Origin: an uncultured Lachnospiraceae bacterium
GTDB lineage: Bacteria > Bacillota > Clostridia > Lachnospirales > Lachnospiraceae
Length of the DNA stretch: 64,000 bases
Reading direction: 5' to 3'
NCBI GenBank assembly: GCA_947588995.1
Contig: CANPZI010000002.1
Coordinates: 172,696 to 236,695, forward strand
The notes below the pieces were generated by a model. It did no database searches, was not told the DNA's origin, and saw only the letters and a list, made by a program, of their open reading frames with translations. Positions 50,111-58,396 of this stretch are shown piece by piece. Position 1 is the stretch's first letter. Every line of letters begins with the position of its first letter. Position numbers and translations under genes: made by a program.

Positions 50111-50331
50111 AGAATCCGACTGCTGCGCAGTCGCCGCGCTTCGCGCTTTAAGATTCTGTCGTTACCATATCAGGTGAAATCAAATGCTCGCTTTGCTCGC
50201 GCTTGATTTCCTGCTGATATGGTACAATATCCGAAAAGGGCAGAGGCGCATAACCGAAAGGCAGATGCCCTTTCGGTTATGAGACGAGCGAAGCGAACGC
50301 GAAAATCTGCAGGATTTTCGCGTCTCTGCCC
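50111..50331 (+). ncRNA. Highly structured leader with three nested stem domains
   Basis: Domain 1 (50111-50159): CAGAATC/GATTCTG enclosing GACTGC/GCAGTC and GCGC-TTC-GCGC. Domain 2 (50163-50224): TACCATATCAG / CTGATATGGTA enclosing GAAATCAA / TTGATTTC. Domain 3 (50238-50331): GGGCAGAG / CTCTGCCC enclosing CATAACCGAAAGG / CCTTTCGGTTATG and CGCGAAAATC / GATTTTCGCG. All stems are perfect or nearly so. Could be a cis-regulatory RNA of the DUF3842 gene or an extragenic repeat element. Confidence 0.55.
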
Positions 50332-50385
50332 GCAGCAAAACATGCCAAAACACATAGCAATTATGGAAAGAAAAGGGAGGTTCCC

Positions 50386-50805
50386 ATGAAGATTACCATC
50401 ATAGACGGCCAGGGCGGCCGGATCGGCCGGACAGTCATCGAACAGATCAAGAAAAAACATGCCGGGCTGGAACTGTACGCCATCGGCACCAACAGCATCG
50501 CCACCTCCGCCATGCTCAAGGCAGGCGCGGAGAACGGTGCAACCGGCGAGAACGCGGTGATCGTCAACGCGACCGACTCCGACGTCATCATCGGCCCTAT
50601 CGGCATCATGTTCGCCAACGCGCTGTTAGGGGAGATCACCCCCGCCATCGCCGCAGCCGTCGGCGCCAGCGGCGCATTCAAGATTCTGATTCCCGTCAAC
50701 CGCTGCAATCACTATATCGCCGGCTGCGCGGAAGCCCCCATGAGCGAGTATATCCGCAGCGCCGTGGAGAAACTGGAAGCCATGCTGCCGGACACGGAAG
50801 CCTGA
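50386..50805 (+). CDS. DUF3842 family protein
   Basis: 139 residues: MKITIIDGQGGRIGRTVIEQIKKKHAGLELYAIGTNSIAT; the DGQGGxIG start matches DUF3842, a Rossmann-like glycine-rich loop family of Clostridia with no known function. IGPIGIMFANALLGEITPAIAAAVG is the second conserved part. It stands alone, behind a long structured leader, with a start preceded by AAAGGGAGG. Confidence 0.88.
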   Translation: MKITIIDGQGGRIGRTVIEQIKKKHAGLELYAIGTNSIATSAMLKAGAENGATGENAVIVNATDSDVIIGPIGIMFANALLGEITPAIAAAVGASGAFKILIPVNRCNHYIAGCAEAPMSEYIRSAVEKLEAMLPDTEA

Positions 50806-50841
50806 AAAACACCCGCGCGGCATACTTTTCCCGCGGCCCGT

Positions 50842-51423
50842 TCACTCCATCGGAATGCGGATGCATTTTTCTCTGACACCATACGCTTCAAAATACCGGC
50901 TCTCCATCGGAATCCACTCTTCGACGAAGCGCCGGTATTTCTCTGCCCCGCCTCTTACAAGCAGCCGCTTGCGCTGCACCTCCTCCGGAACCTCCGCGAA
51001 GAAGCGCACGTGATAAATATCTCCGAAATAAGGATGGCAGCTGTACGCCCCTTCTACGATGTTCAGCCGCCTGTGCGGAACCCGGCGCGCCGCGCCGAGC
51101 GTCATAGCGGCGCAGTCAAAGGGCCGATAGCTCAGCCCGCCCTCATCCGACAGATGCGCGAGAACCTCTTCCCGGAATCTCTCATAATCCACGTTGCCGC
51201 CCGGCTCGGCGTAACGCTCTTTCGTCCGCTGCTCAGGCCTCAGGAAGAAATCATCCATATGAAAAAGATTGCATTCATAACGCTCCGTCAGAAGCTGCCC
51301 CAGCGTGCTTTTTCCCGCGCCGCACATGCCGTCGATCGCTATATTGACCTGATCGGTCATTTCATTTTGATCAAGCGCACGGTCAATGACGCTACAGACT
51401 TTCCGCCACACGTTTTTTCTCAT
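50842..51423 (-). CDS. Uridine kinase-like P-loop protein
   Basis: 193 residues. Walker A GMCGAGKST near residue 32-40, followed by LFHMDDFFLRPEQRTKERYAEPGGNVDYERFREEV, matching nucleoside-kinase-type proteins (uridine kinase/phosphoribulokinase superfamily). Substrate cannot be told from sequence. Starts within the end of the ECF gene (32 nt overlap), implying coupling, so it might act on the imported compound. Confidence 0.85.
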   Translation of the reverse strand: MRKNVWRKVCSVIDRALDQNEMTDQVNIAIDGMCGAGKSTLGQLLTERYECNLFHMDDFFLRPEQRTKERYAEPGGNVDYERFREEVLAHLSDEGGLSYRPFDCAAMTLGAARRVPHRRLNIVEGAYSCHPYFGDIYHVRFFAEVPEEVQRKRLLVRGGAEKYRRFVEEWIPMESRYFEAYGVREKCIRIPME

Positions 51424-51949
51424 AAGTTCCCAGCACTCCGGCTCTCTTCAAGGCAACCATGACCGCGGGAATCAGGATCAGCTGCAGGATGATCCCCGGA
51501 ATCGCGTTCAGAAATGCGCCTGACAAAAAGAGCGCCATCGAGAACGTATTGCCCATCATGCCGTACAGGGCTATGCTCGCAAGCCCCCATGCGGCCCTGC
51601 CCGCAACCATCGCACCGAGCAGGCTCACATACAGATAAGGCGTTTTCTTCGGCAGCCTGTCATGCAGAAGTCCCGTCACCAGCCCGTACACCGCCAGCTC
51701 TACCGCCATCGCCGCAGCCGTCGGCATGAAAGGCGGCATCCCGAACATGGCGCTCCTGAGAAGCGGCGTCACGGCGCCCACAGCCAGACCGTACTGCCAG
51801 CCGCAGATAAAGCCGCACAGCATCACCGGGATGTGCATCGGCAGCAGCATACTCCCGATCTGTTTGATCTGCCCCGTCAAAAAGGGCAGGACAATCCCCA
51901 GCGCCATAAAGAACGCCGAGAGTACCATTTTGCGTGTCTGATTTTTCAT
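51392..51949 (-). CDS. ECF transporter S component
   Basis: 185 residues, about six membrane helices: MKNQTRKMVLSAFFMALGIVLPFLTG; LPMHIPVMLCGFICGWQYGLAVGAVTPLLRS; VALKRAGVLG. Substrate-capture subunit of an energy-coupling-factor importer using shared EcfAAT. Substrate unknown; no TPP, B12, THF or FMN riboswitch was recognised upstream. AGGAG lies 9 nt before the ATG at 51949. Confidence 0.9.
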   Translation of the reverse strand: MKNQTRKMVLSAFFMALGIVLPFLTGQIKQIGSMLLPMHIPVMLCGFICGWQYGLAVGAVTPLLRSAMFGMPPFMPTAAAMAVELAVYGLVTGLLHDRLPKKTPYLYVSLLGAMVAGRAAWGLASIALYGMMGNTFSMALFLSGAFLNAIPGIILQLILIPAVMVALKRAGVLGTYEKKRVAESL

Positions 51950-52005
51950 GTTTTTCACACTCCTGTCTCTGATGATTTTTGCGATCCTGCCCGGAGGGCT
52001 TTTTG

Positions 52006-52040
52006 TACAATAGGAAATGACGAAAGAATTTCCTATTGTA
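52006..52040. promoter_or_regulatory. 13-bp inverted repeat before ECF gene
   Basis: TACAATAGGAAAT - 9 nt - ATTTCCTATTGTA, perfect arms, about 60 nt before the ECF start. No T-run follows on either strand, so a protein-binding site or leader hairpin is more likely than a terminator. Confidence 0.55.
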
Positions 52041-52082
52041 TAAAAAAAGGCAGCCGACGGTGCTTCTCCCCGTCCGGTTACC
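52041..52082 (-). terminator. Terminator after the 74-residue gene
   Basis: Minus-strand GC-rich imperfect stem GGTAACCGGACGG ... CCGTCGGCTGCC followed by a run of seven T, about 50 nt past the stop at 52129. Confidence 0.7.
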
Positions 52083-52128
52083 TTCCTGATAACATTGCTT
52101 TCGTTTTTATATAAATCTATGTTAAAAA

Positions 52129-52353
52129 TTACCTTTTCGCTATGACATCGAAGATCCGCTGATTGACTTCCTTCTTGATGACCTCCATGTCCTTGCGGGA
52201 AATATGCTTCGCCGCGCACCAGCCCTCGATGAAAAAGTAGGCGTTCGTCTTGATATTGACGGCTTCCGGCGCATTGCCGCTCACCGCAAGCTCTTTCATC
52301 GTGTCCAGCATACCTTTGAATATTTTGTTCTTATAGATTCTCTTCGCCCGCAT
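52129..52353 (-). CDS. Small basic protein of unknown function
   Basis: 74 residues, mostly helical and basic: MRAKRIYKNKIFKGMLDTMKELAVSG ... GWCAAKHISRKDMEVIKKEVNQRIFDVIAKR. No family recognised. GGTGGGAATTTA precedes the ATG; a strong terminator follows. It stands alone between the ECF gene and the LacI regulator. Confidence 0.6.
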   Translation of the reverse strand: MRAKRIYKNKIFKGMLDTMKELAVSGNAPEAVNIKTNAYFFIEGWCAAKHISRKDMEVIKKEVNQRIFDVIAKR

Positions 52354-52448
52354 TAAATTCCCACCATATCACGGAGCGCTTGGCGCCCGACAACCGGCTT
52401 CAGCCGATCTTTCTATTTTTTCCAGTTTACTGCATGAGCCGCGCTCTG

Positions 52449-53471
52449 TCAACCTGCAGTTTTTCCCGATCCTGCGGATTCCCGCACACACACCTCATAG
52501 CCCAGCAGCGTACAGCCTCCCGCCTCCTCCCCGTTCAGGATATGAAAGAGCTGCTCACACGCTTTCCTGCCCAGTTCTTCCACATCGAAGCGTATGGACG
52601 TGACTGACGGCAGCCGGCTCTCCAGCACGGTGCTGTCATAGAACGAGGCCACCTGTATCTGCTCCGGCACGGCGATCTGCCTGTTCTGCAGGGTATTCAG
52701 CACACAGCCGCACAGAAAATCGTCCATGCACACAATGCACTCCGTCTCCTCCCGCACAAGCCGCTCCACTACCTGTTCCACGGTCCGCGCATCCGAGACA
52801 TTCAGCGTAATGTCCGTCCGGATCCCTGCCTCCGCACCGCCCTGCGAGACAACCGCATCCCGAAAGCCGCTCAGCCTGCTGCCCGTGACGACAAATCTCT
52901 CGTCCCCACCGATCAGCGCAATCTTCCGCAAGCCCTGCGCAAACAGCCTGTCCGTCAGCTCCCGGCACGCGCTGCGATGATCATTGTCCACCTGCACGGC
53001 CTCATTGTCTTCCGTGCTGCCGACCGCCACAAAAGGCACTTCCTTTTCCCTGAGATACCGCATCGGCGCATCCTCCGTCAGGGTTCTCGTGAGAATCACG
53101 CCGTCCACCTTGCGGTTTGCCACCGCCCGCTCCAGCTGCGAGATATCCTCCCCCGTCACCATGGAGATCAGCACGTCATAGCCTGCCGCAGAGGCTGTCC
53201 GGCAGATTCCCAGCATACAGTTCTGAAAAAAGGGCAGCTCCGAAATGTTGGAATCCCCCGGCATCACCACGCCGATATTGAACGTCTTATTCTGCGCCAG
53301 CCCCTGCGCCACGACATTCGGGCTGTAATTGTGCGCCTCGACGTATGCCAGCACGCGCCCGCGCGTCTCTTCCCCGATCCGGCCCTTGCCGGACATGGCC
53401 CGCGACACGGTAGTCTTGGAGACGCCAAGCGCCTGTGCGATATCGCCTATCGTCAGATTTTTTTCTTCCAT
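52449..53471 (-). CDS. LacI-family regulator, putative galactan repressor
   Basis: 340 residues from the ATG at 53471 (GGAGA upstream). HTH MEEKNLTIGDIAQALGVSKTTVSRAMSGKGRIGEETRGRV; core domain with SKTFNIGVVMPGDSNISELPFFQNCM and IQVASFYDSTVLESRLPSVTSIRFDVEELG. Divergently placed from the GH42 gene, whose leader carries a GCAACCGATTGT site; the same motif precedes the other galactan genes. It is the likely repressor of this regulon with a galactose-containing oligosaccharide as inducer. Confidence 0.92.
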   Translation of the reverse strand: MEEKNLTIGDIAQALGVSKTTVSRAMSGKGRIGEETRGRVLAYVEAHNYSPNVVAQGLAQNKTFNIGVVMPGDSNISELPFFQNCMLGICRTASAAGYDVLISMVTGEDISQLERAVANRKVDGVILTRTLTEDAPMRYLREKEVPFVAVGSTEDNEAVQVDNDHRSACRELTDRLFAQGLRKIALIGGDERFVVTGSRLSGFRDAVVSQGGAEAGIRTDITLNVSDARTVEQVVERLVREETECIVCMDDFLCGCVLNTLQNRQIAVPEQIQVASFYDSTVLESRLPSVTSIRFDVEELGRKACEQLFHILNGEEAGGCTLLGYEVCVRESAGSGKTAG

Positions 53472-53610
53472 ACACTGATTCTCCGTTTTGAAGCGTCTGC
53501 CCGCCGAGCCGCAGCGCATCCCCTGCAGCCCGCTTCCGTCGCCAAAGATGCCGGCGGCAAATACCGGTGTGTTCTCCACACCGCCGCCATCACCTGCGGC
53601 ACATGGTTCT

Positions 53611-53639
53611 TTGCCCCGGCGGGCGTTCTGTGGTATGCT
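53611..53639 (+). promoter_or_regulatory. GH42 promoter candidate
   Basis: TTGCCC (53611-53616), 17-nt spacer, TATGCT (53634-53639). The operator lies about 75 nt further down, so repression would be by blocking elongation, or a second promoter exists nearer the gene. Confidence 0.45.
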
Positions 53640-53721
53640 GATTATATGGCGGCATACCGACCGTCAGAGACGGACCGCATCCGGCGGCATCCATCCGGCG
53701 GCTCTGCCTCATCCGCGGCGA

Positions 53722-53736
53722 CGCAACCGATTGTTT
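53722..53736. promoter_or_regulatory. Galactan operator 2 (LacI-type)
   Basis: CGCAACCGATTGTTT contains GCAACCGATTGT, the GCAAYCGRTTGC motif with one end-base change, 97 nt before the GH42 start. Confidence 0.6.
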
Positions 53737-53832
53737 ACTCTCAGATTACCAGAGCACAGATCTATTTTCAACACAAAAATATCCGCGCACAAGCCATGTC
53801 CGGCGCGCGGCACCGAGAAAGGACGACAAATC

Positions 53833-55938
53833 ATGAAGACGGACAGACTGCTGTTTGGAGCTGCATACTATGACGAGTATCTTCCCTGCGACAGAATCGA
53901 GCAGGATATGGAGATGATGGAACGCGCGCACATCAACGTGATCCGCATCGCCGAATCCACGTGGAGCACCTGGGAGCCGCAGGAGGGCGTTTTCGACTTC
54001 ACTCATCTGCACAGGATGCTGCGCGCCTCCGCCGCCCACAATATCTCGGTGATCGTGGGCACGCCAACCTACGCCGTCCCCGCATGGCTTGCAGCCAAAT
54101 GTCCTGAGGTGCTCACCGAGACACACGACGGACCGGAGCGCTACGGCAGACGACAGAATATGGACATCACCCATCCCGTCTACCTGCGCCACGCCGAGAT
54201 CATCATACGCAGGCTGATGGAAGAAGTCGCGCCCTATGCGCACGTTATCGGCTTCCAGCTCGACAACGAGACGAAAGCCTATGACACCTGCAGCCCGTGC
54301 GCACAGCAGAAATTCGTCGCCTATCTGCAAGAAAAATTCGGCGACGACTTAGACGCCTTGAACCGCGCTTTCGGGCTGGACTACTGGAGCAACCGCATAG
54401 ACAGCTGGGAAGATTTTCCGGATGTGCGCGGCACGATCAACGGCTCCCTCGGCGCAGAATATCAGAAATTTCAGCGCAGGCTGGTGACGGACTTTCTCGC
54501 CTGGGAGTGCGCCATCGTCAGAGAGTACGCCCGCCCCGGCCAGTTTATCACCCAGAACTTCGACTATGACTGGCGCGGCTACTCCTACGGACTGCAGCTG
54601 GAAGTCGATCAGTGGGAAGCCGCTGCGCCTCTCACCGTGGCGGGCTTCGACATTTACCACCCCTCCGCGCAGGATCTCACCGGCAGAGAGATCGCTTTCG
54701 GCGGCGCCATCGCCCGCTCCGTCAAAAAAGACAATTATCTCATCCTGGAAACGGAGGCACAGGGCAACCACGGCTGGCTCCCCTATCCCGGCCAGCTCCG
54801 CCTGCAGGCTTTCAGCCATCTCGCCTCCGGCGCAAACTCTGTCATGTACTGGCACTGGCACTCCATCCACAACGCCATCGAATCCTACTGGAAAGGAATC
54901 TTGAGCCACAATCTGCGCGAGAACGCCGCCTACAGGGAAATCTGCACCATCGGCGCCGCTTTCGCGAAATACGGCAGCCGGCTGAAAAACCTGCGCAAGA
55001 AAGCGGATATCGCCATCGTACTGTCCAACGAATCTCTGACCGGCCTGCAGTGGTTCCCGACCGGCCGCACGCTGCAGTACAATGACATCTTCCGCTGGCT
55101 CTTCGATGCTTTCTATGAGCTGAATCTCGAGTGCGACATTCTGTCCGCGGACGATATTGATCTTTTTAGTCAATATAAAATTCTGGTGACCCCGGCGCTC
55201 TACAGTGTTTCCGACACACTTGTCGAAAATCTGCGGGCATATGTATCTGCCGGCGGTTTCCTGATCTCCACTTTCCGCACGGCATTTGCGGACTTAGATC
55301 AAAAAATATACGCGGACGATCAGCCCCACGGGCTGACAGAGGTGTTTGGCATGACCTACGATCAGTTTACCGATCCGGTCAATGTCGGACTGCGCGACTT
55401 CACTTTTCCGCTGTGCGAGGCTCTCTCCTCCGCCGACCGCGCAGCCATGGCGCCAGACAGTGCAGCTGCAGCCTCCGCTGTCCCGGCGGACTGCCCGGAA
55501 ACCGGCTGCGGCAATTCCCTGGCAGACTGCGTTCATGACTGGATGGAGCTGCTGCTTCCCGACACGGCACACGCTCTCGCCTCCTATGCGCATCCGCACT
55601 GGGGAGAATACGCCGCCATCACCGAAAATCAATACGGCAGCGGACACGCCGTCTATCTCGGCTGTTATTTTGACCGGAATCTGCTGCAAGATTTGCTGAC
55701 CTGCCTGGCACAGGAAGCCGGGCTGACGCTCCCGGCAGAAAAATACCCCGTGATCTGCAAACGGGGTATCAATGACTATGACAAAGAGATTCTTTATTAT
55801 TTCAATTACGCGGACGCACCCGCCGAGATCACCTGGCAGGGCGGCGAGGCCGTTCTGCTCCTGCAGGACAGAACTGTCCGGGACGGGGAACACATCCGCA
55901 TCTCCGGCTGGGATCTGCTGATCGCGGAGCGGCTTTAA
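53833..55938 (+). CDS. GH42 beta-galactosidase
   Basis: 701 residues from the ATG at 53833 (AAAGGA upstream); no signal peptide, so cytoplasmic. GH42 features: GAAYYDEYLPCDRIEQDMEMMERAHINVIRIAESTWSTWEPQEG; acid/base Glu in GFQLDNETKAYDTCSP; nucleophile Glu in NYLILETEAQGNHGW; MYWHWHSIHNAIESYWKG. Removes galactose from galacto-oligosaccharides, the classic partner of GH53 galactanase. The single Ala/Ser-rich stretch near residue 540 is a low-complexity insertion in the C-terminal part. Confidence 0.95.
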   Translation: MKTDRLLFGAAYYDEYLPCDRIEQDMEMMERAHINVIRIAESTWSTWEPQEGVFDFTHLHRMLRASAAHNISVIVGTPTYAVPAWLAAKCPEVLTETHDGPERYGRRQNMDITHPVYLRHAEIIIRRLMEEVAPYAHVIGFQLDNETKAYDTCSPCAQQKFVAYLQEKFGDDLDALNRAFGLDYWSNRIDSWEDFPDVRGTINGSLGAEYQKFQRRLVTDFLAWECAIVREYARPGQFITQNFDYDWRGYSYGLQLEVDQWEAAAPLTVAGFDIYHPSAQDLTGREIAFGGAIARSVKKDNYLILETEAQGNHGWLPYPGQLRLQAFSHLASGANSVMYWHWHSIHNAIESYWKGILSHNLRENAAYREICTIGAAFAKYGSRLKNLRKKADIAIVLSNESLTGLQWFPTGRTLQYNDIFRWLFDAFYELNLECDILSADDIDLFSQYKILVTPALYSVSDTLVENLRAYVSAGGFLISTFRTAFADLDQKIYADDQPHGLTEVFGMTYDQFTDPVNVGLRDFTFPLCEALSSADRAAMAPDSAAAASAVPADCPETGCGNSLADCVHDWMELLLPDTAHALASYAHPHWGEYAAITENQYGSGHAVYLGCYFDRNLLQDLLTCLAQEAGLTLPAEKYPVICKRGINDYDKEILYYFNYADAPAEITWQGGEAVLLLQDRTVRDGEHIRISGWDLLIAERL

Positions 55939-55962
55939 GCGCCGCTTCCGCTTTCATTCTGC

Positions 55963-58014
55963 TCAGTCCGAAATTCTGTTCAGCGTAAAATCATCCACGG
56001 TACCCCAACTTTTGGCATTGCACTTCATGCGCACGCCGATGGTGAGGGTACCGTCCGTCACTTCGATGTCCGAAATCGTCGGGTTCTGCCAGTTCGCCCA
56101 GCCCGCCACCATGAAAGGCTCGCTCACTTCCTCCCCATTCACAACCGCATACAGCGCCATCTCACAGTCGTCTGACACATCGCCGCCCTGCGCGTACACG
56201 GAGAGCTGATAGGTCCCGGGTTCCAGGTCCGTCAGTTCCTGTTCTATGGAAAAATCCATATCGCTGTCTTCCGACCAAAAATGATATGCCATCGTTCCCG
56301 TGTAGGCGTCGTCCGCTTTCTCCTGAAAATCGGTAGGGTTGTCGTCCCCTGTATAGGTAATCTTCCACATGGAAGTATCCGCCTCCTCAAAGCTCGGATT
56401 CTTCACATGGTTCATCATCTTCACCTCGACGTGCGCCATAACCTCGGTGCCATCCTCCAGCGCACCCGCAACGTCATAGCTGCCGCCTGCGTCCGTGTCG
56501 ATCGCCGCCAGCTGCGCCGCGTCCCAGCTGACGGGCACCTTGGTGTTGGCCGAGCGGTCATTATAGATCACATCCACCTCATCCGGCAGTGTCAGAGCGC
56601 CGCCCACATCGCAGGAGACATACACCTCCGGCACGGCATCGACCGCCAGAGGCGCCGTTGCGCCGTACTTCAGATATTTGAATACATCCAGGGACGGCAG
56701 CGGATGTCCGTCAAAGTCAAACATGGCCTGATTGTCCCAGGAACAGCCGCCGTAGTACAGCCCCGCGTCGTCCGGATCATAGTCCGACGCATAGCTGCTG
56801 GCCCAGCCGCTGCCATACTGCTCCCAGATCGGGGAATTGTCCGCCGTCGGCTCACCGACCGGAATCCAGACCCCCTCCCAGTAAAAGATACCCATCACCC
56901 CTGCCTCGTTCGCAGCCGCACAGATATCGCGGATCATGGTCGCCTGACTCTGCACGGTGGCCGCATAACCGTCCACCAGATCGTCCGTGCCCGCCAGACT
57001 GTTGGCCGTGCCGTCACCGTCCTCAGACGTATAACAGTAGGATGTCTCCGCGATCAGCACTTTCTTGCCGTATTTCTCCTGCAGATTCCTCGCGACCGCC
57101 TGCATGTTCTCGTTCGTGCCGTCCCAGAACGGATAGTAGGACAGGCCGAAAATATCGTAATCGACGCCGAAATTCAAAAGATTCAGCGCAATATTGTCAA
57201 TCTTGTCCGCCTCCTCGATATTCGTGTAGTGCAGGACAATCTGAATATCCCTGCCGTACTCCTCGGAGATCTCACGCACTGCCCGGCTGCCGGACACTAA
57301 CAGATTCATCACCGTGGGGGCAAGCGTCTCGCCCGCCATGCCGTTGTTGATCTCGTTGCCGACCTGCACCATGCCCACATCCACGCCGGCGTCCAGAAGC
57401 TGCCGCAGACTGTCTTTCGTGAAATCATAGAGCGCATCGTACTTTTCCTGCGCGCTCATGCCCTCCCAGGCTTTCGGCGCGTGCTGCCTCTTGGGATCCG
57501 CCCAGAAGTCGGAGTAGTGGAAATCAATGCACACTTTCATACCGTACTTCGTAGCGCGCCTGCCCAGCTCAATGGCCGTCGCCACGTCATTGTTGCCGCC
57601 GCCGTAGCCGTTGCCGTTCTCGTCATACGGATCGTTCCACACGCGCAGGCGGATATAGTTGACCCCCGACTGTGCCAGCGTCATAAAAACGTCCTGCTCT
57701 TCACCCTCCTCATTATAATAAGTCACGCCGCTGTTTTCCTCGACAAGCACCGAGGACGCATCCATGCCGCGGATAAAATCATCGCTGATATCCGGAATCG
57801 GCTCCACATAGATCTCGGACTCCTCCGCCGCCGTCGGCAGCGGGAAAGACATCGCCTCACCGTCGGCCTGCGGTCCGTCCGCATTTTCCTCCGCCTGCAT
57901 CTCCGTCTCCTCCCGTGCCGGCTGACCGGCATTCCGGCCGCAGCCTGCCAGCGCGGACATACTCAGACTCACCATAAGCCCCAGCGCCAATTGTTTCCTG
58001 TAACCCCTGCTCAT
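55963..58014 (-). CDS. Surface GH53 endo-galactanase lipoprotein with Ig-like and CBM61 domains
   Basis: 683 residues. Lipobox SALAGC with Cys25 and an acidic linker, so anchored to the outer membrane face. GH53 barrel: NYIRLRVWNDPYDENGNGYGGGNND, DFHYSDFWADPKRQ, acid/base Glu in MVQVGNEINNGM, nucleophile Glu in LIAETSYCYTSEDG. Then an Ig-like segment (VDVIYNDRSANTKVPVSWDAAQLAAIDTDAGG) and a C-terminal CBM61-type galactan-binding module (NPSFEEADTSMWKITY). It should cut pectic beta-1,4-galactan outside the cell. Operator 3 and a strong promoter lie directly in front. Confidence 0.95.
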   Translation of the reverse strand: MSRGYRKQLALGLMVSLSMSALAGCGRNAGQPAREETEMQAEENADGPQADGEAMSFPLPTAAEESEIYVEPIPDISDDFIRGMDASSVLVEENSGVTYYNEEGEEQDVFMTLAQSGVNYIRLRVWNDPYDENGNGYGGGNNDVATAIELGRRATKYGMKVCIDFHYSDFWADPKRQHAPKAWEGMSAQEKYDALYDFTKDSLRQLLDAGVDVGMVQVGNEINNGMAGETLAPTVMNLLVSGSRAVREISEEYGRDIQIVLHYTNIEEADKIDNIALNLLNFGVDYDIFGLSYYPFWDGTNENMQAVARNLQEKYGKKVLIAETSYCYTSEDGDGTANSLAGTDDLVDGYAATVQSQATMIRDICAAANEAGVMGIFYWEGVWIPVGEPTADNSPIWEQYGSGWASSYASDYDPDDAGLYYGGCSWDNQAMFDFDGHPLPSLDVFKYLKYGATAPLAVDAVPEVYVSCDVGGALTLPDEVDVIYNDRSANTKVPVSWDAAQLAAIDTDAGGSYDVAGALEDGTEVMAHVEVKMMNHVKNPSFEEADTSMWKITYTGDDNPTDFQEKADDAYTGTMAYHFWSEDSDMDFSIEQELTDLEPGTYQLSVYAQGGDVSDDCEMALYAVVNGEEVSEPFMVAGWANWQNPTISDIEVTDGTLTIGVRMKCNAKSWGTVDDFTLNRISD

Positions 58015-58063
58015 AACTTCCTACATTCCTTCCTTCCTGTCTCTTTTCCCTGCACGGATGCCT

Positions 58064-58079
58064 GCGCAACCGATTGCGT
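58064..58079. promoter_or_regulatory. Galactan operator 3 (LacI-type)
   Basis: GCGCAACCGATTGCGT, nearly symmetric 14-bp core CGCAACCGATTGCG; starts 14 nt past the -10 of the surface-GH53 promoter. Confidence 0.7.
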
Positions 58080-58093
58080 TTATTGGTAGATAA

Positions 58094-58122
58094 AGCTTAA
58101 CAAAAAATCCCTCCCCTGTCAA
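58094..58122 (-). promoter_or_regulatory. Surface GH53 promoter
   Basis: TTGACA (58117-58122), 17-nt spacer, TAAGCT (58094-58099); operator 3 follows, then the gene after about 50 nt. Confidence 0.7.
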
Positions 58123-58153
58123 CCGCGGACTCCCGGCTCTCAGCAAAAAAGTC

Positions 58154-58182
58154 TTGCGCAGCCACCACACCTATGCTATAAT
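58154..58182 (+). promoter_or_regulatory. tRNA-Trp promoter
   Basis: TTGCGC (58154-58159), 17-nt spacer, perfect TATAAT (58177-58182), 32 nt before the tRNA. Confidence 0.7.
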
Positions 58183-58214
58183 TTGATTCGACGGTTTGGA
58201 CTTCCGCACGACAA

Positions 58215-58285
58215 AGGGGCATAGTTCAAAGGTAGAACAGTGGTCTCCAAAACCATCGATGTGGGTTCGATTCCTACTGCCCCTG
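58215..58285 (+). tRNA. tRNA-Trp (CCA)
   Basis: 71-nt cloverleaf: acceptor AGGGGCA / TGCCCCT, short D arm TAGTTCAAAGGTAGAACA, anticodon loop TCTCCAAAA, T arm GTGGGTTCGATTCCTAC, discriminator G73 as expected for Trp; CCA not encoded. Confidence 0.95.
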
Positions 58286-58287
58286 CT

Positions 58288-58337
58288 ATGAAGTTAATTG
58301 AGCAACGATCCTGTGATCGTTGCTCAATTAACTTCAT
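58288..58337. repeat. 23-bp perfect inverted repeat behind tRNA-Trp
   Basis: Arms 58288-58310 and 58315-58337 (start ATGAAGTTAATTGAGCAACG) with loop CTGT. No T-run follows. It begins 2 nt after the tRNA end, so it is transcribed with it. Confidence 0.8.
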
Positions 58338-58396
58338 GGAATCCACAAGTGATTCCTGCAACTTCTTCATCATTCGTACTAAAAAGGAAACGGAAC

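Larger units (their letters stand above)
53472..53832. other. Regulatory gap between LacI and GH42 genes
   Basis: About 360 nt, GC-rich, no small ORF with a convincing RBS. Contains the GH42 promoter and operator 2 listed separately; the LacI gene's own promoter is not obvious. Confidence 0.5.

Noticed and set aside
52041..52100. Riboswitch (for example TPP or folate class) before the ECF gene
   Set aside because: Neither THI-box nor THF-type conserved words are present; the structure is a terminator with seven T.
58288..58337. Phage attachment site at tRNA-Trp
   Set aside because: No direct repeat of the tRNA end and no integrase nearby in the window.
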